35,336 bases of DNA from Spirochaetales bacterium (lineage in GTDB: Bacteria; Spirochaetota; Spirochaetia; DSM-27196; SLST01), in NCBI GenBank assembly GCA_019038705.1, contig JAHOYX010000174.1, forward strand, positions 1 to 35,336, given 5' to 3'. Shown here one piece after another: positions 19,201 through 26,692 of the stretch. Made by a program: the position numbers and the translations under genes. The notes below the pieces were generated by a model that saw only the letters and a program-made list of their open reading frames with translations, made no database searches and was not told the origin of the DNA. Within the stretch, counting starts at the first letter, position 1. Each line of letters opens with the position of its first letter.

Positions 19201-20508
19201 CTGAAACGTACCGGAGAGACCATTGAGGCTGAGGCGAATGCGTACGTCGTCGTCAGAAAGAAGGATAGTGTAATTCTTCTGATAGCCCAGGATCAGCACA
19301 TTGAGATGCGAAATGGGGCAGAAGTGGTTGTCCTCGTCGGCGACATCGTCCCGGCTGAGGAGCCGATAGCGCTCTTTGATCCGTTTAGCGAACCGATTAT
19401 TTGCGAGTACGATGGAACAGTTGAGTTCAAGGACATTGTGCAGGGAACCACTCTGAAAGAGGAGATCAATGAGGATACGGGGAACGTGGAGAAGAAGATC
19501 ACCGAGTTCACTCTCGAGAGCCTTCAACCGCGCATTGTCATCAAGGACAAGGATGACCAGGAACTCGCCAACTACTATCTGCCCGGATCTGCCTACCTCA
19601 ATGTAGCGGACGGTGCGGAGGTAAGCGCCGGGCGCACTCTGGCGAAACTTCTCAAGGAAAGCGTGAAGACTCGTGATATCACCGGTGGTCTGCCGCGCGT
19701 CGGTGAGCTCTTCGAGGCCCGTCGGCCGAAGACCGCCGCAGTGCTCTCCCAGGTGAGCGGGACAGTGCGATTCAACCCCATCGTCAAAGGCAAGCGAGTC
19801 ATAATGGTGGAGGACGAGTACGAACTGGAGTTGAAGCACCTCGTTCCGATGGGGAAGCACCTCCTGGTGCGCGAAGGTGACCATGTTGAAGCGGGTGAGA
19901 TGCTCTGTGACGGCGCAATCGATCCACACGATGTTCTTCAGATACTCGGTGAGAACGCACTGCAGACGTTCCTGGTGAATGAAGTGCAGGAAGTCTATCG
20001 ACTGCAGGGTGTCAATATAAATGACAAGCACATCGGTGTGATAATCCGTCAGATGATGCGCAAGGTTGAGATTGCCCAGGTGGGTGACACCAACTTCATC
20101 TTCGCACAGCAGGTGGACAAGTACCGGTTCCATGAAGAGAACCGGAAGGTGATGCGTGAGGGTGGTCAGCCGGCAGTAGCCAAGCCTCTGCTCCTTGGTA
20201 TCACCCGGGCCAGTCTCAATATTGACAGCTTCATATCTGCTGCGAGTTTCCAGGAGACAACCAGGGTCCTGACGAATGCCGCAATCGCCGGTTCCACCGA
20301 CCTGCTGCGGGGTCTGAAAGAGAACGTCATCATCGGACACCTGATCCCGGCAGGAACGGGCATCAGGGACTACAAGCAGATCCGGTTGTTTGACGACCAG
20401 CGCGATGACCTGGATGCTCACATGCAGCAGATTATTGAACAACGGACCCGGGAGCGGGAGTTGGCCGAGCAGGAGGAACGGGAAACTGCGGAGATTCCGG
20501 AACACTAG
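16276..20508 (+). CDS. rpoC: RNA polymerase beta' subunit
   Basis: Largest polymerase subunit, 1410 residues. The N-terminal zinc ribbon has Cys60, Cys62, Cys75 and Cys78. The active-site Mg motif NADFDGDQM holds Asp449, Asp451 and Asp453. [20 protein letters not shown] near 325-345 precedes it. The second zinc site is Cys777, Cys851, Cys858 and Cys861. The trigger-loop region is [19 protein letters not shown] near 748-766, and [12 protein letters not shown] near 1140 is the conserved C-terminal part. The start ATG 16276 follows AGGAGG. The last 25 residues are Glu/Arg-rich. rpsL follows after 129 bases with its own promoter. Confidence 0.98.
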   Translation: MRDIQDFDSIMIKLASPDQVRAWSYGEVKKPETINYRTLRPEKDGLFCERIFGTTKEWECYCGKFKSIRYKGVICDRCGVEVTHFKVRRERMGHIELASPVSHIWYYRSVPSRMGLLLDLTIAALRSILYYEKYIVIDPGDTDLKPMELLSEEDYAEAKERYGMSFSAGIGAEAIRTLLENLNLDELSTALREKMIEKGAKADKRLLKRIEIVENFRDSGNKADWMILDVIPVIPPELRPMVQLDGGRFATSDLNDLYRRVINRNNRLKRLMALNAPDIIIRNEKRMLQEAVDALFDNSKKKRVVKGASNRPLKSLSDMLKGKQGRFRQNLLGKRVDYSGRSVIVVGPELQLHQCGLPTKMALELFKPFIMKKLVEKDVVYNIKKAKTLVEQETPEVWSVLDDVVKEHPVLLNRAPTLHRLGIQAFEPVLVGGKAIRLHPLVCHAFNADFDGDQMAVHVPLTQAAQIECWTLMLSSRNLLNPANGKPIVFPSQDMVLGINYLTRHRSGAKGEGRYYSSPDEVLLALEAKAVDYAAMIKVPYNGESLETTPGRLILNQELPDEIEYVNEPMGDKELRNLIAVVYAEKGPHVTVGLLDAIKSLGFQYATIFGATIGMEDILVPEEKKEMIGSANDEVSAIQKQYLQGHITNEERYNRVVEVWSNTNEDLTNVMMAKLKSDKSGFNPVYMMANSGARGSRSQIRQLAGMRGLMAKPSGDIIELPIRSNFKEGLSVIEFFISTNGARKGLADTALKTADAGYLTRRLVDIAQDVVITEDDCGTINGIGMTALKDGEEIVESLSDRIAGRFTLERVKHPITSDLIVDVNEEITDEKAEIIENAGIEEVRIRTVLTCEARHGVCRKCYGRNLANNQQVNIGEAVGIIAAQSIGQPGTQLTMRTFHIGGAATKMSEENRTYLRYPVLVKEIKGNVVELDRGVRLLTRKGTATVARILQTVETQKRDRIQVEDGEKVAKGQVVLKRTGETIEAEANAYVVVRKKDSVILLIAQDQHIEMRNGAEVVVLVGDIVPAEEPIALFDPFSEPIICEYDGTVEFKDIVQGTTLKEEINEDTGNVEKKITEFTLESLQPRIVIKDKDDQELANYYLPGSAYLNVADGAEVSAGRTLAKLLKESVKTRDITGGLPRVGELFEARRPKTAAVLSQVSGTVRFNPIVKGKRVIMVEDEYELELKHLVPMGKHLLVREGDHVEAGEMLCDGAIDPHDVLQILGENALQTFLVNEVQEVYRLQGVNINDKHIGVIIRQMMRKVEIAQVGDTNFIFAQQVDKYRFHEENRKVMREGGQPAVAKPLLLGITRASLNIDSFISAASFQETTRVLTNAAIAGSTDLLRGLKENVIIGHLIPAGTGIRDYKQIRLFDDQRDDLDAHMQQIIEQRTRERELAEQEERETAEIPEH

Positions 20509-20569
20509 TTCCGATAGCTCCGATGGAGAGTGCCGCCGCGATTTGAGCACAAAAGCGCGCGCTTCGTTC

Positions 20570-20599
20570 TTGACATCCGTATTGGGCTATTGGTACATT
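20570..20599 (+). promoter_or_regulatory. Promoter for rpsL-rpsG
   Basis: TTGACA (20570-20575), 18-base spacer, TACATT (20594-20599) with a TG one base upstream of the -10 box (extended -10). The predicted start is near 20606, giving about 32 bases of leader before rpsL. It is the strongest sign that rpsLG can be transcribed separately from rpoBC. Confidence 0.6.
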
Positions 20600-20637
20600 C
20601 ATGGCTCACGTTTGATGAAGGGAGTAACGAGAAAAGT

Positions 20638-21012
20638 ATGCCAACTATCAATCAGTTGGTCCGTAAGGGTCGCAAGAAGTCTAAGAAGAAAACAAAGTCT
20701 CCTGCGCTGCAGGCATGTCCGCAGAAGCGGGGTGTGTGCACGAGGGTTATGACGATCACGCCGAGGAAGCCGAACTCCGCGCTTCGCAAGGTTGCCCGGG
20801 TGCGCCTGGTGAACGGATATGAGGTGACAGCCTATATCCCGGGGATTGGACACAATCTGCAGGAGCACAGCGTCGTGCTTCTCCGAGGCGGCCGGGTGAA
20901 GGATCTTGCAGGTGTACGGTATCACATCGTGCGTGGCGCCAAGGATACCCTCGGGGTCGAGGATCGGCGCAAGGCTCGGTCCAAGTACGGGACCAAGCGG
21001 CCGAAGGCGTAG
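20638..21012 (+). CDS. rpsL: 30S ribosomal protein S12
   Basis: Decoding-centre protein, 124 residues. It matches the family from [11 protein letters not shown] through [32 protein letters not shown] and [12 protein letters not shown]. Two streptomycin-associated sites differ from most bacteria: the PKKPNS motif reads PRKPNS, with Arg43 (AGG at 20764-20766; E. coli Lys42 without the initiator Met), and KDLPGV reads KDLAGV, with Ala91 (E. coli Pro90). Lys88 and Asp89, the latter the beta-methylthiolation site in E. coli, are conserved. The start ATG 20638 has GGGAG about 13 bases upstream; the longer open frame upstream overlaps the promoter. rpsG follows after nine bases. Confidence 0.97.
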   Translation: MPTINQLVRKGRKKSKKKTKSPALQACPQKRGVCTRVMTITPRKPNSALRKVARVRLVNGYEVTAYIPGIGHNLQEHSVVLLRGGRVKDLAGVRYHIVRGAKDTLGVEDRRKARSKYGTKRPKA

Positions 21013-21021
21013 GGGGAATCA

Positions 21022-21492
21022 GTGCCAAGACGAAGGGTAGTTCCACGAAAGCCGACGATTCCTGATCCGCGTTTCGGTAACACCGTTGTTGCCAAGTTCG
21101 TCGTCCGAATGATGTTCGGCGGAAAGAAGTCCGTTGCACAGAATGTGTTTTACGGCGCTATGGACACCATTGAACAGAAGGGTGAGAAGCTTCCACTGGA
21201 AGTCTTCCTGAAAGCAATCGAAAATGTGAAGCCGGTCGTCGAGGTGAAATCTCGCCGTGTCGGTGGGTCCACCTATCAGGTGCCGGTTGAGGTCAGGGAG
21301 AGTAGACGCGAGGCGCTTGCCATGCGATGGATCATTCAAGCGGCCCGGTCACGCGCAGGGCGCAGCATGAGTCAGAAGCTCAGCGCCGAATTGATGGATG
21401 CAGCAAGCCAGGCTGGGACAGCCTTCAAGAAGAAGGAAGACACCCACCGAATGGCGGAGGCCAACAAGGCCTTTTCTCACTACAGATGGTAG
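21022..21492 (+). CDS. rpsG: 30S ribosomal protein S7
   Basis: Assembly-initiating protein of the 30S head, contacting E-site tRNA and mRNA. 156 residues, normal. It starts at GTG 21022 behind AGGGGGA. Conserved parts: [38 protein letters not shown] near 74-92, [12 protein letters not shown] near 100-111, [21 protein letters not shown] at the C-terminus. The stop codon lies inside an 11-base-pair hairpin. In most bacteria fusA follows rpsG; here there is none, but 532 bases of structured noncoding sequence and then tuf. Confidence 0.97.
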   Translation: MPRRRVVPRKPTIPDPRFGNTVVAKFVVRMMFGGKKSVAQNVFYGAMDTIEQKGEKLPLEVFLKAIENVKPVVEVKSRRVGGSTYQVPVEVRESRREALAMRWIIQAARSRAGRSMSQKLSAELMDAASQAGTAFKKKEDTHRMAEANKAFSHYRW

Positions 21493-21540
21493 CCGAAGGC
21501 TCCCATCTGGACGTGGGCGTCTTCGCCCACCCTACAGATG
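21483..21540 (+). other. Overlapping hairpins at the rpsG stop codon with alternative pairing
   Basis: Form A: CAGATGG (21483-21489) with CCATCTG (21503-21509), continued by AGCC/GGCT around GAA, enclosing the rpsG stop. Form B: the same CATCTG (21504-21509) pairs instead with a second CAGATG (21535-21540), enclosing GTGGGCG/CGCCCAC (21513-21519 with 21524-21530, loop TCTT). The two forms exclude each other. No T-run follows either form. Confidence 0.55.
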
Positions 21541-21544
21541 ATGG

Positions 21545-21579
21545 AATAGAGGCCGCGACCTTTGGTCACGCCCTCTATT
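21545..21579 (+). repeat. Imperfect 16-base inverted repeat
   Basis: AATAGAGGCCGCGACC (21545-21560) against 21564-21579 pairs at 14 of 16 positions around the loop TTT. It stands in line with the other hairpins of the rpsG-tuf gap. It has no T-run. Confidence 0.55.
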
Positions 21580-21582
21580 GCC

Positions 21583-21609
21583 GAAGAAATCGCAAAAGGC
21601 GATTTCTTC
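21583..21609 (+). repeat. Perfect 11-base inverted repeat
   Basis: GAAGAAATCGC (21583-21593) pairs perfectly with GCGATTTCTTC (21599-21609) around AAAAG. The sequence after it is GC-rich, so it does not look like a standard intrinsic terminator. Confidence 0.6.
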
Positions 21610-21685
21610 ATGGGCCGCAAACCCGGTCGCTAACGGCCCGGTGAATGGCGGCGGCCGGGGTCTCTCGGCACTTGTTCTTTTACAT

Positions 21686-21704
21686 TCCCGCCGCTTGGGC
21701 GGGA
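21686..21704 (+). repeat. GC-rich inverted repeat in the rpsG-tuf gap
   Basis: TCCCGCC (21686-21692) pairs with GGCGGGA (21698-21704) around a five-base loop. The remainder of 21493-22024 holds no credible gene; reading frames there show no recognisable family, and I found no clear promoter. Confidence 0.5.
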
Positions 21705-21817
21705 GGCCAAACCGGTCATCTCTACGAGATTGCTGGTGAGTGTGGGCGTGTGTGGCACGCATGTCCGCTTCATGGGTACGTAGTGCCCCAGGATTGATGG
21801 CAAGGTGGTCGTGCAGG

Positions 21818-21907
21818 CTCCTCACTGATTGTTCTTCGGAGCAATAGAAGGTGAGGGGCGCTTCCAGGGTTTCGTGTCGGAGTATTCCGACACGGACAGC
21901 GCGAAAC
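21818..21907 (+). promoter_or_regulatory. Structured tuf leader: two compound stem-loops
   Basis: Element 1: outer stem CTCCTCAC (21818-21825) with GTGAGGGG (21851-21858), one wobble, enclosing ATTGTTC/GAGCAAT (21828-21834 with 21839-21845) capped by a TTCG tetraloop closed by C-G. Element 2: inner stem CGTGTCGGA/TCCGACACG (21873-21881 with 21886-21894, loop GTAT), with a possible outer stem GTTTCG/CGAAAC (21869-21874 with 21902-21907). Both end over 115 bases before the tuf ATG. The fold suggests a regulatory leader or stable RNA, but it matches no riboswitch class I recognise. Confidence 0.5.
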
Positions 21908-22024
21908 CACCTTTCAATCATATACACAAAGCGTTGGCGGTCAGATTGCAGGAATGCGTCTACCGGCAGAAATATGAAGTCGACCACGAACCTTGGGTTC
22001 GTCAGATTTCACAAGGAGGGCGTA

Positions 22025-23215
22025 ATGGCCAAGGAGAAGTTCAAGAGGACGAAGCCTCATATCAACGTCGGGACCATCGGTCACGTTGACCACGGCAAGA
22101 CGACGCTGACTGCTGCGATCACCATGCTCAGCAATGCCAAGTACGGCGGCAAAGTCATGAGCTATGAAGAGATCGACAATGCGCCAGAGGAAAAGGCGCG
22201 AGGAATCACGATCAACACCCGTCACGTCGAGTACGAGAGTGAAGAGCGGCACTATGCGCACGTTGACTGCCCCGGACACGCGGACTACATCAAGAATATG
22301 ATTACCGGCGCTGCACAGATGGATGGCGCAGTATTGGTTGTATCGGCTCCCGATTCCGTAATGCCGCAGACCCGTGAACACATCCTTCTTGCCCGACAGG
22401 TTGGTGTCCCTGCGATCATCGTTTATCTGAACAAGACCGATCAGGTTGATGACCCTGAGCTCATCGAGCTCGTTGAGGAAGAGGTTCGTGACGTTCTGAA
22501 CTACTATGAGTTCCCCGGTGACGAGATTCCTATCATCAAGGGCAGCGCATTTGAGGCGATGAACAATCCCACCGACGAAGAGAAGACCAAGTCGGTGATG
22601 GACCTCGTGGCGGCAATGGACAGCTACTTCCCGCTTCCGGAGCGTGCAGTAGACAAGGACTTCCTCTTGCCGATTGAGGACATCTTCTCCATTCAGGGAC
22701 GAGGCACAGTTGTGACCGGCCGAATCGAGCGGGGTGTTGTGCATGTTAACGACAAAGTGCAGATCATCGGCATCCGGGAAACCAGAGAGACCGTCGTGAC
22801 CGGCGTCGAGATGTTCAACAAGCTGCTTGATGACGGTCAGGCAGGTGACAATATCGGGGCGCTGCTTCGAGGCGTCGACAAGGATGCCGTGGAACGCGGC
22901 CAGGTTCTCGCGAAGCCGGGTTCAATCACCCCGCACACCAAGTTCAAGGGAGCGATATACGCTCTGAGCAAGGATGAGGGTGGACGTCACAGTCCGTTCT
23001 TCTCCGGGTATCGTCCTCAGTTCTACTTCAGGACGACGGACATCACCGGCACTGTTGACCTGCCGGAAGGCAAAGAGATGGTCATGCCTGGCGACAATAC
23101 TGAGATCATCGGCGAGCTCATTCACCCGATCGCCATGGAGAAGGGCCTCCGGTTTGCCATCCGTGAGGGTGGCCGGACTGTTGCGTCCGGCCAGGTTATC
23201 GAGGTTATAGAGTAA
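22025..23215 (+). CDS. tuf: Elongation factor Tu
   Basis: GTPase that brings aminoacyl-tRNA to the ribosome. 396 residues from ATG 22025, which has AAGGAGGG eight bases before it; upstream in-frame codons belong to the structured leader. G motifs: GHVDHGKT near 19-26 (P-loop), the switch I segment [21 protein letters not shown] near 81-88, and NKTD near 136-139, a variant of the common NKCD/NKVD. Domains 2 and 3 are intact: [13 protein letters not shown], then [18 protein letters not shown] and [18 protein letters not shown]. It lacks its usual neighbour fusA and is followed by rpsJ, as in treponemes. Confidence 0.98.
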   Translation: MAKEKFKRTKPHINVGTIGHVDHGKTTLTAAITMLSNAKYGGKVMSYEEIDNAPEEKARGITINTRHVEYESEERHYAHVDCPGHADYIKNMITGAAQMDGAVLVVSAPDSVMPQTREHILLARQVGVPAIIVYLNKTDQVDDPELIELVEEEVRDVLNYYEFPGDEIPIIKGSAFEAMNNPTDEEKTKSVMDLVAAMDSYFPLPERAVDKDFLLPIEDIFSIQGRGTVVTGRIERGVVHVNDKVQIIGIRETRETVVTGVEMFNKLLDDGQAGDNIGALLRGVDKDAVERGQVLAKPGSITPHTKFKGAIYALSKDEGGRHSPFFSGYRPQFYFRTTDITGTVDLPEGKEMVMPGDNTEIIGELIHPIAMEKGLRFAIREGGRTVASGQVIEVIE

Positions 23216-23225
23216 GGGTGATGCG

Positions 23226-23270
23226 CAAAGCCTCGCCGGCCATTGGTCCGTGAGGCTTTGTCTTTCTTTT
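23226..23270 (+). terminator. Intrinsic terminator or attenuator between tuf and rpsJ
   Basis: CAAAGCCTC (23226-23234) pairs perfectly with GAGGCTTTG (23252-23260); the apical part can add CGGCC/GG-CCG pairs. The T-rich tail TCTTTCTTTT (23261-23270) follows directly. The tail abuts the GGAGG ribosome-binding site of rpsJ. It is the only hairpin in the window with a proper T-run. Confidence 0.8.
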
Positions 23271-23279
23271 GGAGGCAGC

Positions 23280-23588
23280 ATGGCGAGTGAGAGAATACGG
23301 GTTCGGCTTCGGGGTTTTGACACGGAGCTGGTGGACCAGAGCGCGAAGGCGATTGTCCAGACAGTTCAGAAGTCCGGCGCAGAAGTTGCCGGGCCAATTC
23401 CTTTGCCCACGCGTATTAACAAGTACACCGTATTGCGGTCTCCTCACGTGAACAAGAAGTCGCGCGAGCAGTTTGAAATGCGGACTCATAAGCGATTGAT
23501 TGACATCATTGAGCCGACTTCGGCCGTTATGGACGCTCTCATGAAACTTGAGCTTCCCGCGGGTGTAGACGTCGAGATCAAGCAGTAG
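23280..23588 (+). CDS. rpsJ: 30S ribosomal protein S10
   Basis: 30S head protein that also acts as NusE, the partner of NusB and of the NusG KOW domain. 102 residues, normal. Conserved: [20 protein letters not shown] near 5-24, [20 protein letters not shown] near 38-57, [18 protein letters not shown] near 59-76. The ATG at 23280 follows GGAGG, which overlaps the T-tail of the terminator upstream. It opens the S10 block. No separate rpsJ promoter fits in the 64-base tuf-rpsJ gap, so expression probably depends on read-through past the terminator or on a promoter inside tuf. Confidence 0.97.
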   Translation: MASERIRVRLRGFDTELVDQSAKAIVQTVQKSGAEVAGPIPLPTRINKYTVLRSPHVNKKSREQFEMRTHKRLIDIIEPTSAVMDALMKLELPAGVDVEIKQ

Positions 23589-23634
23589 GCGGGGCGATAC
23601 CCCGCTGAAGTAGAGAGTAGGAACGGGTAGTTAC

Positions 23635-24261
23635 ATGTTTGGTTTGATAGGCAAGAAAGTCGGGATGACGCAGGTGTTCAATGATTTCGGAGAACTCGTG
23701 CCAGTGACGGTGATCAAGGTTGAGCCGAATTTGGTCGTGGAGCAGAGGACTCCGGACAGGAACGGCTACAGCGCCATCGTTCTCGGCGCATGCGAGATTA
23801 AGCCTGCGCGTATGTCAAAACCGCGGCTCGGGCAGTTTGAGAAGCACGGTATTGATGCAAAGCGGTATCTCGTCGAGATCCGGGACTTCGACAAGGAGTG
23901 TGCAATTGGTGATTCGCTCGGCGTTGAGCTTTTCACCGACACTGGTTTTGTGGACATCACCGGAACCTCGAAGGGGAAGGGCTTTCAGGGTGTCATGAAG
24001 CGCCACAACTTCAGTGGTGGGAACAAGAGCCACGGCAGCAAGTTCCACCGTGCGGGTGGATCCACCGGCATGGCGGCCTGGCCATCCAAGGTGCATAAGG
24101 GCACGAAGATGGCCGGTAGGATGGGTGGCGTTCAGCGCACTGTCCAGAATCTTCGGGTTGTCGGTGTCGATCAGGAACGCCAGATGCTTTTAGTCGGCGG
24201 CGCGGTGCCCGGCACAAATGAAGGGTACATCGTTGTGAAGACATCCAAGAAGAAGGGTTAG
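23635..24261 (+). CDS. rplC: 50S ribosomal protein L3
   Basis: Early-assembly protein whose long loop reaches toward the peptidyl transferase centre. 208 residues. The N-terminus MFGLIGKKVGMTQVF is diagnostic. The loop region VDITGTSKGKGFQGVMKRHN near 104-123 and HRAGGSTGMAAWPSKVHKGT near 138-157 are conserved, followed by MAGRMGGVQRTVQNLRVV. The start ATG 23635 is 46 bases after rpsJ. rplD follows after three bases. Confidence 0.97.
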   Translation: MFGLIGKKVGMTQVFNDFGELVPVTVIKVEPNLVVEQRTPDRNGYSAIVLGACEIKPARMSKPRLGQFEKHGIDAKRYLVEIRDFDKECAIGDSLGVELFTDTGFVDITGTSKGKGFQGVMKRHNFSGGNKSHGSKFHRAGGSTGMAAWPSKVHKGTKMAGRMGGVQRTVQNLRVVGVDQERQMLLVGGAVPGTNEGYIVVKTSKKKG

Positions 24262-24264
24262 CTC

Positions 24265-24927
24265 ATGGACAAGAAAGTCTTGTCGGTGAAAGGAAAGGAA
24301 GTTCGCAAAATCACGCTTGACGACACCGTGTTCGCCCGGGAAGTCAGTGACGGAGCAATCTATCACGCGGTACGAAACGAACTGGCAAATATGCGGGTCG
24401 GAACGGCTTCCACCAAGAGTCGAAGCGAGGTCGCCGGTAGTCATCGCAAGCCGTGGCGACAGAAGGGTACCGGACGCGCACGTGCCGGTACATTTCAAAG
24501 CCCCGTCAGGGTTGGCGGCGGCATAGCATTCGGGCCGAAGCCTCGAGACTATTCGTATCGTCTTCCAAAGAAGATGAAACGGGTTGCGATGAAATCTTTG
24601 CTCAGTCTCAAGAACGGCACCGATGACCTGATCGTCGTCGAGGACTTCACTGTTGAGTCAGGAAAGACCCGGGACTTGTCGGCGATACTCTCTGTCCTCA
24701 CTGGTCAGGAACGGACGGTGCTGATTCTTGGAGATGATGATTCCATGGTGAAGCGTGCCGGCAGAAACATCCCGTGGCTCAGGATGCTCTCATACAATCG
24801 GCTCCGTGCTCACGACCTCTTCTATGGTGGGAAGCTGGTGGTTACGGAGACTGCGGCGCAGCGACTCAATGAGTTCTACTCTGATGCGTCCGGCAAGGGG
24901 ACCGTGCCAGGCAAGGAGAAGCCGTAA
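24265..24927 (+). CDS. rplD: 50S ribosomal protein L4
   Basis: Exit-tunnel protein; in E. coli it also represses the S10 operon through the leader attenuator. 220 residues, a little longer than E. coli L4 (201). The tunnel loop SHRKPWRQKGTGRARAG near 60-76 and FGPKPRDYSYRLPKKMKRVA near 91-110 are typical. The C-terminal 14 residues (DASGKGTVPGKEKP) go beyond the usual end. A U-tailed attenuator-like hairpin lies just before rpsJ, so L4-linked attenuation is a possibility. The stop overlaps the rplW start by one base. Confidence 0.96.
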   Translation: MDKKVLSVKGKEVRKITLDDTVFAREVSDGAIYHAVRNELANMRVGTASTKSRSEVAGSHRKPWRQKGTGRARAGTFQSPVRVGGGIAFGPKPRDYSYRLPKKMKRVAMKSLLSLKNGTDDLIVVEDFTVESGKTRDLSAILSVLTGQERTVLILGDDDSMVKRAGRNIPWLRMLSYNRLRAHDLFYGGKLVVTETAAQRLNEFYSDASGKGTVPGKEKP

Positions 24928-25211
24928 TGGATGCGGACAAGATCATCATTAACCCGCTGCTTACAGAGAAGTCAAACAGACTGCGGGAAGTGCACAAGTA
25001 CGCGTTTCGTGTGGATCCGCGGGCTAACAAGATACAAATCAGGGCAGCAATTGAAGAGTTGTTCAACGTGCATCCAATTTCCTGCACGGTCCTGAATGTG
25101 AAACGGAAGCCAAAGCGTGTTCGCTATCGCAAGGGCTATACATCCAGTTGGAAGAAGGCAATTGTGACGCTTCCGCCGAATGAGACGATCGGCATTTTTG
25201 AAGGGGCCTGA
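24927..25211 (+). CDS. rplW: 50S ribosomal protein L23
   Basis: Tunnel-exit protein and docking site for trigger factor and SRP. 94 residues, normal. [23 protein letters not shown] shows the family N-terminus; [20 protein letters not shown] is the core, and the basic loop [21 protein letters not shown] lies in the middle. The ATG at 24927 shares its A with the TAA of rplD, so translation is probably coupled. Two bases separate it from rplB. Confidence 0.96.
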   Translation: MDADKIIINPLLTEKSNRLREVHKYAFRVDPRANKIQIRAAIEELFNVHPISCTVLNVKRKPKRVRYRKGYTSSWKKAIVTLPPNETIGIFEGA

Positions 25212-25213
25212 CG

Positions 25214-26038
25214 ATGGCATTGAAGAAGTACAATCCCATAACGCCCGGCCTGCGGTATCGAACGACCGTCGACTATAGCGACCTGGACAAGAAGGACGCT
25301 GAGAAACGATTGACCAAAGGTCGGGCATTCAAGGCTGGCCGTGACTCGGCGGGGCGAATCAGTGTTCGGCGGAAGGGCGGGCGTCACAAGCGACTCTACA
25401 GAGAGATCGATTTTCGGCGCGACAAGAACGGTGTGCCTGGTCGCGTCACAGCGATTGAATATGATCCGAACCGGAGCGCAAACGTTGCTCTGATTGTTTA
25501 CGCAGATGGCGAGAAGCGTTACATTCTGGCGCCAAAGGGTCTTGAGCGTGGTGTGACCATCCTTTCCGGTGACGCGGTTGCACCGACTGTCGGCAACTCG
25601 TTGCCGCTCGAGAGCATTCCGCTGGGAACGACCGTGCACAACGTCGAGCTTCAGCTCGGACGCGGTGGTCAGCTCGCTCGTTCGGCGGGGGTCGGGGCGG
25701 TCCTCGTTGCCAGGGATAAGGATTACGTCACGCTGAAGTTGCCATCGGGTGAAATGAGAATGGTATTTCGACGGTGCAAGGCTACGATCGGCATTGTCGG
25801 TAACGAAGATCACATGAACACGACGCTTGGCAAAGCAGGCAACGCTCGCCATCTGGGGCGTCGCCCGAAGGTCCGTGGTGTCGCAATGAACCCGGTTGAC
25901 CATCCGCTTGGCGGCGGTGAGGGTCGATCCTCCGGCGGTCGACATCCGGTGAGTCCCTGGGGACAGCCAACGAAAGGGTACAAGACTCGCAAGAAGCGGA
26001 AGTCGTCCAGCAAGTTCATCGTCAAGCGGCGGAAGTAG
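25214..26038 (+). CDS. rplB: 50S ribosomal protein L2
   Basis: One of the most conserved large-subunit proteins, important for peptidyl transferase activity and subunit joining. 274 residues. Landmarks: [40 protein letters not shown] near 48-67, [22 protein letters not shown] near 138-159, and the active-centre segment [19 protein letters not shown] near 221-239 with the conserved histidine of DHPLGGG. The tail is highly basic ([18 protein letters not shown]). The start ATG 25214 lies two bases after rplW. Confidence 0.97.
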   Translation: MALKKYNPITPGLRYRTTVDYSDLDKKDAEKRLTKGRAFKAGRDSAGRISVRRKGGRHKRLYREIDFRRDKNGVPGRVTAIEYDPNRSANVALIVYADGEKRYILAPKGLERGVTILSGDAVAPTVGNSLPLESIPLGTTVHNVELQLGRGGQLARSAGVGAVLVARDKDYVTLKLPSGEMRMVFRRCKATIGIVGNEDHMNTTLGKAGNARHLGRRPKVRGVAMNPVDHPLGGGEGRSSGGRHPVSPWGQPTKGYKTRKKRKSSSKFIVKRRK

Positions 26039-26047
26039 GAGAGAGCA

Positions 26048-26326
26048 GTGTCACGTTCCATCAAGAAGGGACCGTTCATCGAGAAAAGCCTCTACTCGCG
26101 TGTGGTGGAGATGAACAGAAGCGGTGAGAAGAAGATGATCAAGACCTATTCACGCACCTCTACCATCATACCTGAGATGGTGGGACTCACGGTGAGTGTG
26201 TACAACGGAAAGACCTGGGTTCCGGTGTACGTCACGGAGAATCTTGTTGGTCACAAGCTCGGAGAGTTTGCACCGACTCGATTGTTCAGGGGTCATGCCG
26301 GAAGCGATCGAAAGGCGCGGAGGTAG
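26048..26326 (+). CDS. rpsS: 30S ribosomal protein S19
   Basis: 30S head protein near the A-site finger. 92 residues. The N-terminus [20 protein letters not shown] and the C-terminal [20 protein letters not shown] are diagnostic, with [21 protein letters not shown] between. It starts at GTG 26048 behind AGGAGAG. rplV starts two bases after its stop. Confidence 0.96.
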   Translation: MSRSIKKGPFIEKSLYSRVVEMNRSGEKKMIKTYSRTSTIIPEMVGLTVSVYNGKTWVPVYVTENLVGHKLGEFAPTRLFRGHAGSDRKARR

Positions 26327-26328
26327 GC

Positions 26329-26691
26329 ATGGCAGACAAGACCGGGTACCGCGCCATCGCTCGTTTCCTTATGGTTTCTCCGTTCAAGGTTCGACCGGTA
26401 GCCGACGCCGTGCGCAAACGCCCGTATACCCAGGCTGTGGCAATCCTCGAGAACCTGCCGCAGAAGGGCGCCGGCCTCATAAAGAAAGTTCTCAAGTCTG
26501 CTGCATCCAACGCATTGGAGCAGAACAAAGATCTCGATGAAGGCATGCTCTACGTCAAGGAACTGCGAGTGGATGAAGGACCGCGGCTGCGACGGGTATG
26601 GTTCCGCGGTCGTGGACGGGCAGATATGTTGCACAAGCGAATGAGTCATATCACGGTAGTCGTTGACGAGATTGGACGAACGGGGGAATAG
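26329..26691 (+). CDS. rplV: 50S ribosomal protein L22
   Basis: Lines the exit tunnel with its beta-hairpin; changes in that hairpin alter macrolide sensitivity in other bacteria. 120 residues, slightly longer than E. coli (110). Family parts: RFLMVSPFKVRPVADAVRKR near 9-28, SAASNALEQNKDLDEGMLYV, and the hairpin RLRRVWFRGRGRADMLHKRM near 86-105 with SHITVVV. The hairpin reads VWFRGRGRAD where E. coli has IMPRAKGRAD. It overlaps no neighbour; rpsC begins one base after the stop. Confidence 0.96.
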   Translation: MADKTGYRAIARFLMVSPFKVRPVADAVRKRPYTQAVAILENLPQKGAGLIKKVLKSAASNALEQNKDLDEGMLYVKELRVDEGPRLRRVWFRGRGRADMLHKRMSHITVVVDEIGRTGE

Positions 26692-26692
26692 C

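Noticed and set aside
17701-20550. A 949-codon open frame on the minus strand opposite rpoC
   Set aside because: It is fully antisense to a clearly conserved rpoC, its translation shows no family features, and long antisense frames are expected from the biased codon use of highly expressed GC-rich genes. A similar 548-codon frame opposite rpoB (14184-15830) was dropped for the same reason.
21583-21609. Intrinsic terminator for the rpsLG transcript
   Set aside because: The stem is perfect but what follows is GC-rich with no T-run, so it does not meet the usual criterion. Rho-dependent ending or processing remains possible.
21483-21909. CRISPR array suggested by repeated palindromes
   Set aside because: The palindromes differ in sequence and spacing, so there is no repeat-spacer structure.
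21532-21987. A 151-codon minus-strand frame in the rpsG-tuf gap
   Set aside because: It crosses several hairpins and has no recognisable domain. The region reads better as structured noncoding DNA.
21493-22024. A degraded fusA remnant between rpsG and tuf
   Set aside because: I looked for EF-G motifs such as the P-loop and DTPGH in the three plus frames and saw none; the gap is also far too short for fusA (about 2.1 kb).
21493-22024. A sigma70 promoter for tuf
   Set aside because: Several TTG-like boxes exist, but none has a reasonable -10 box at 16-18 bases. I could not support a call.
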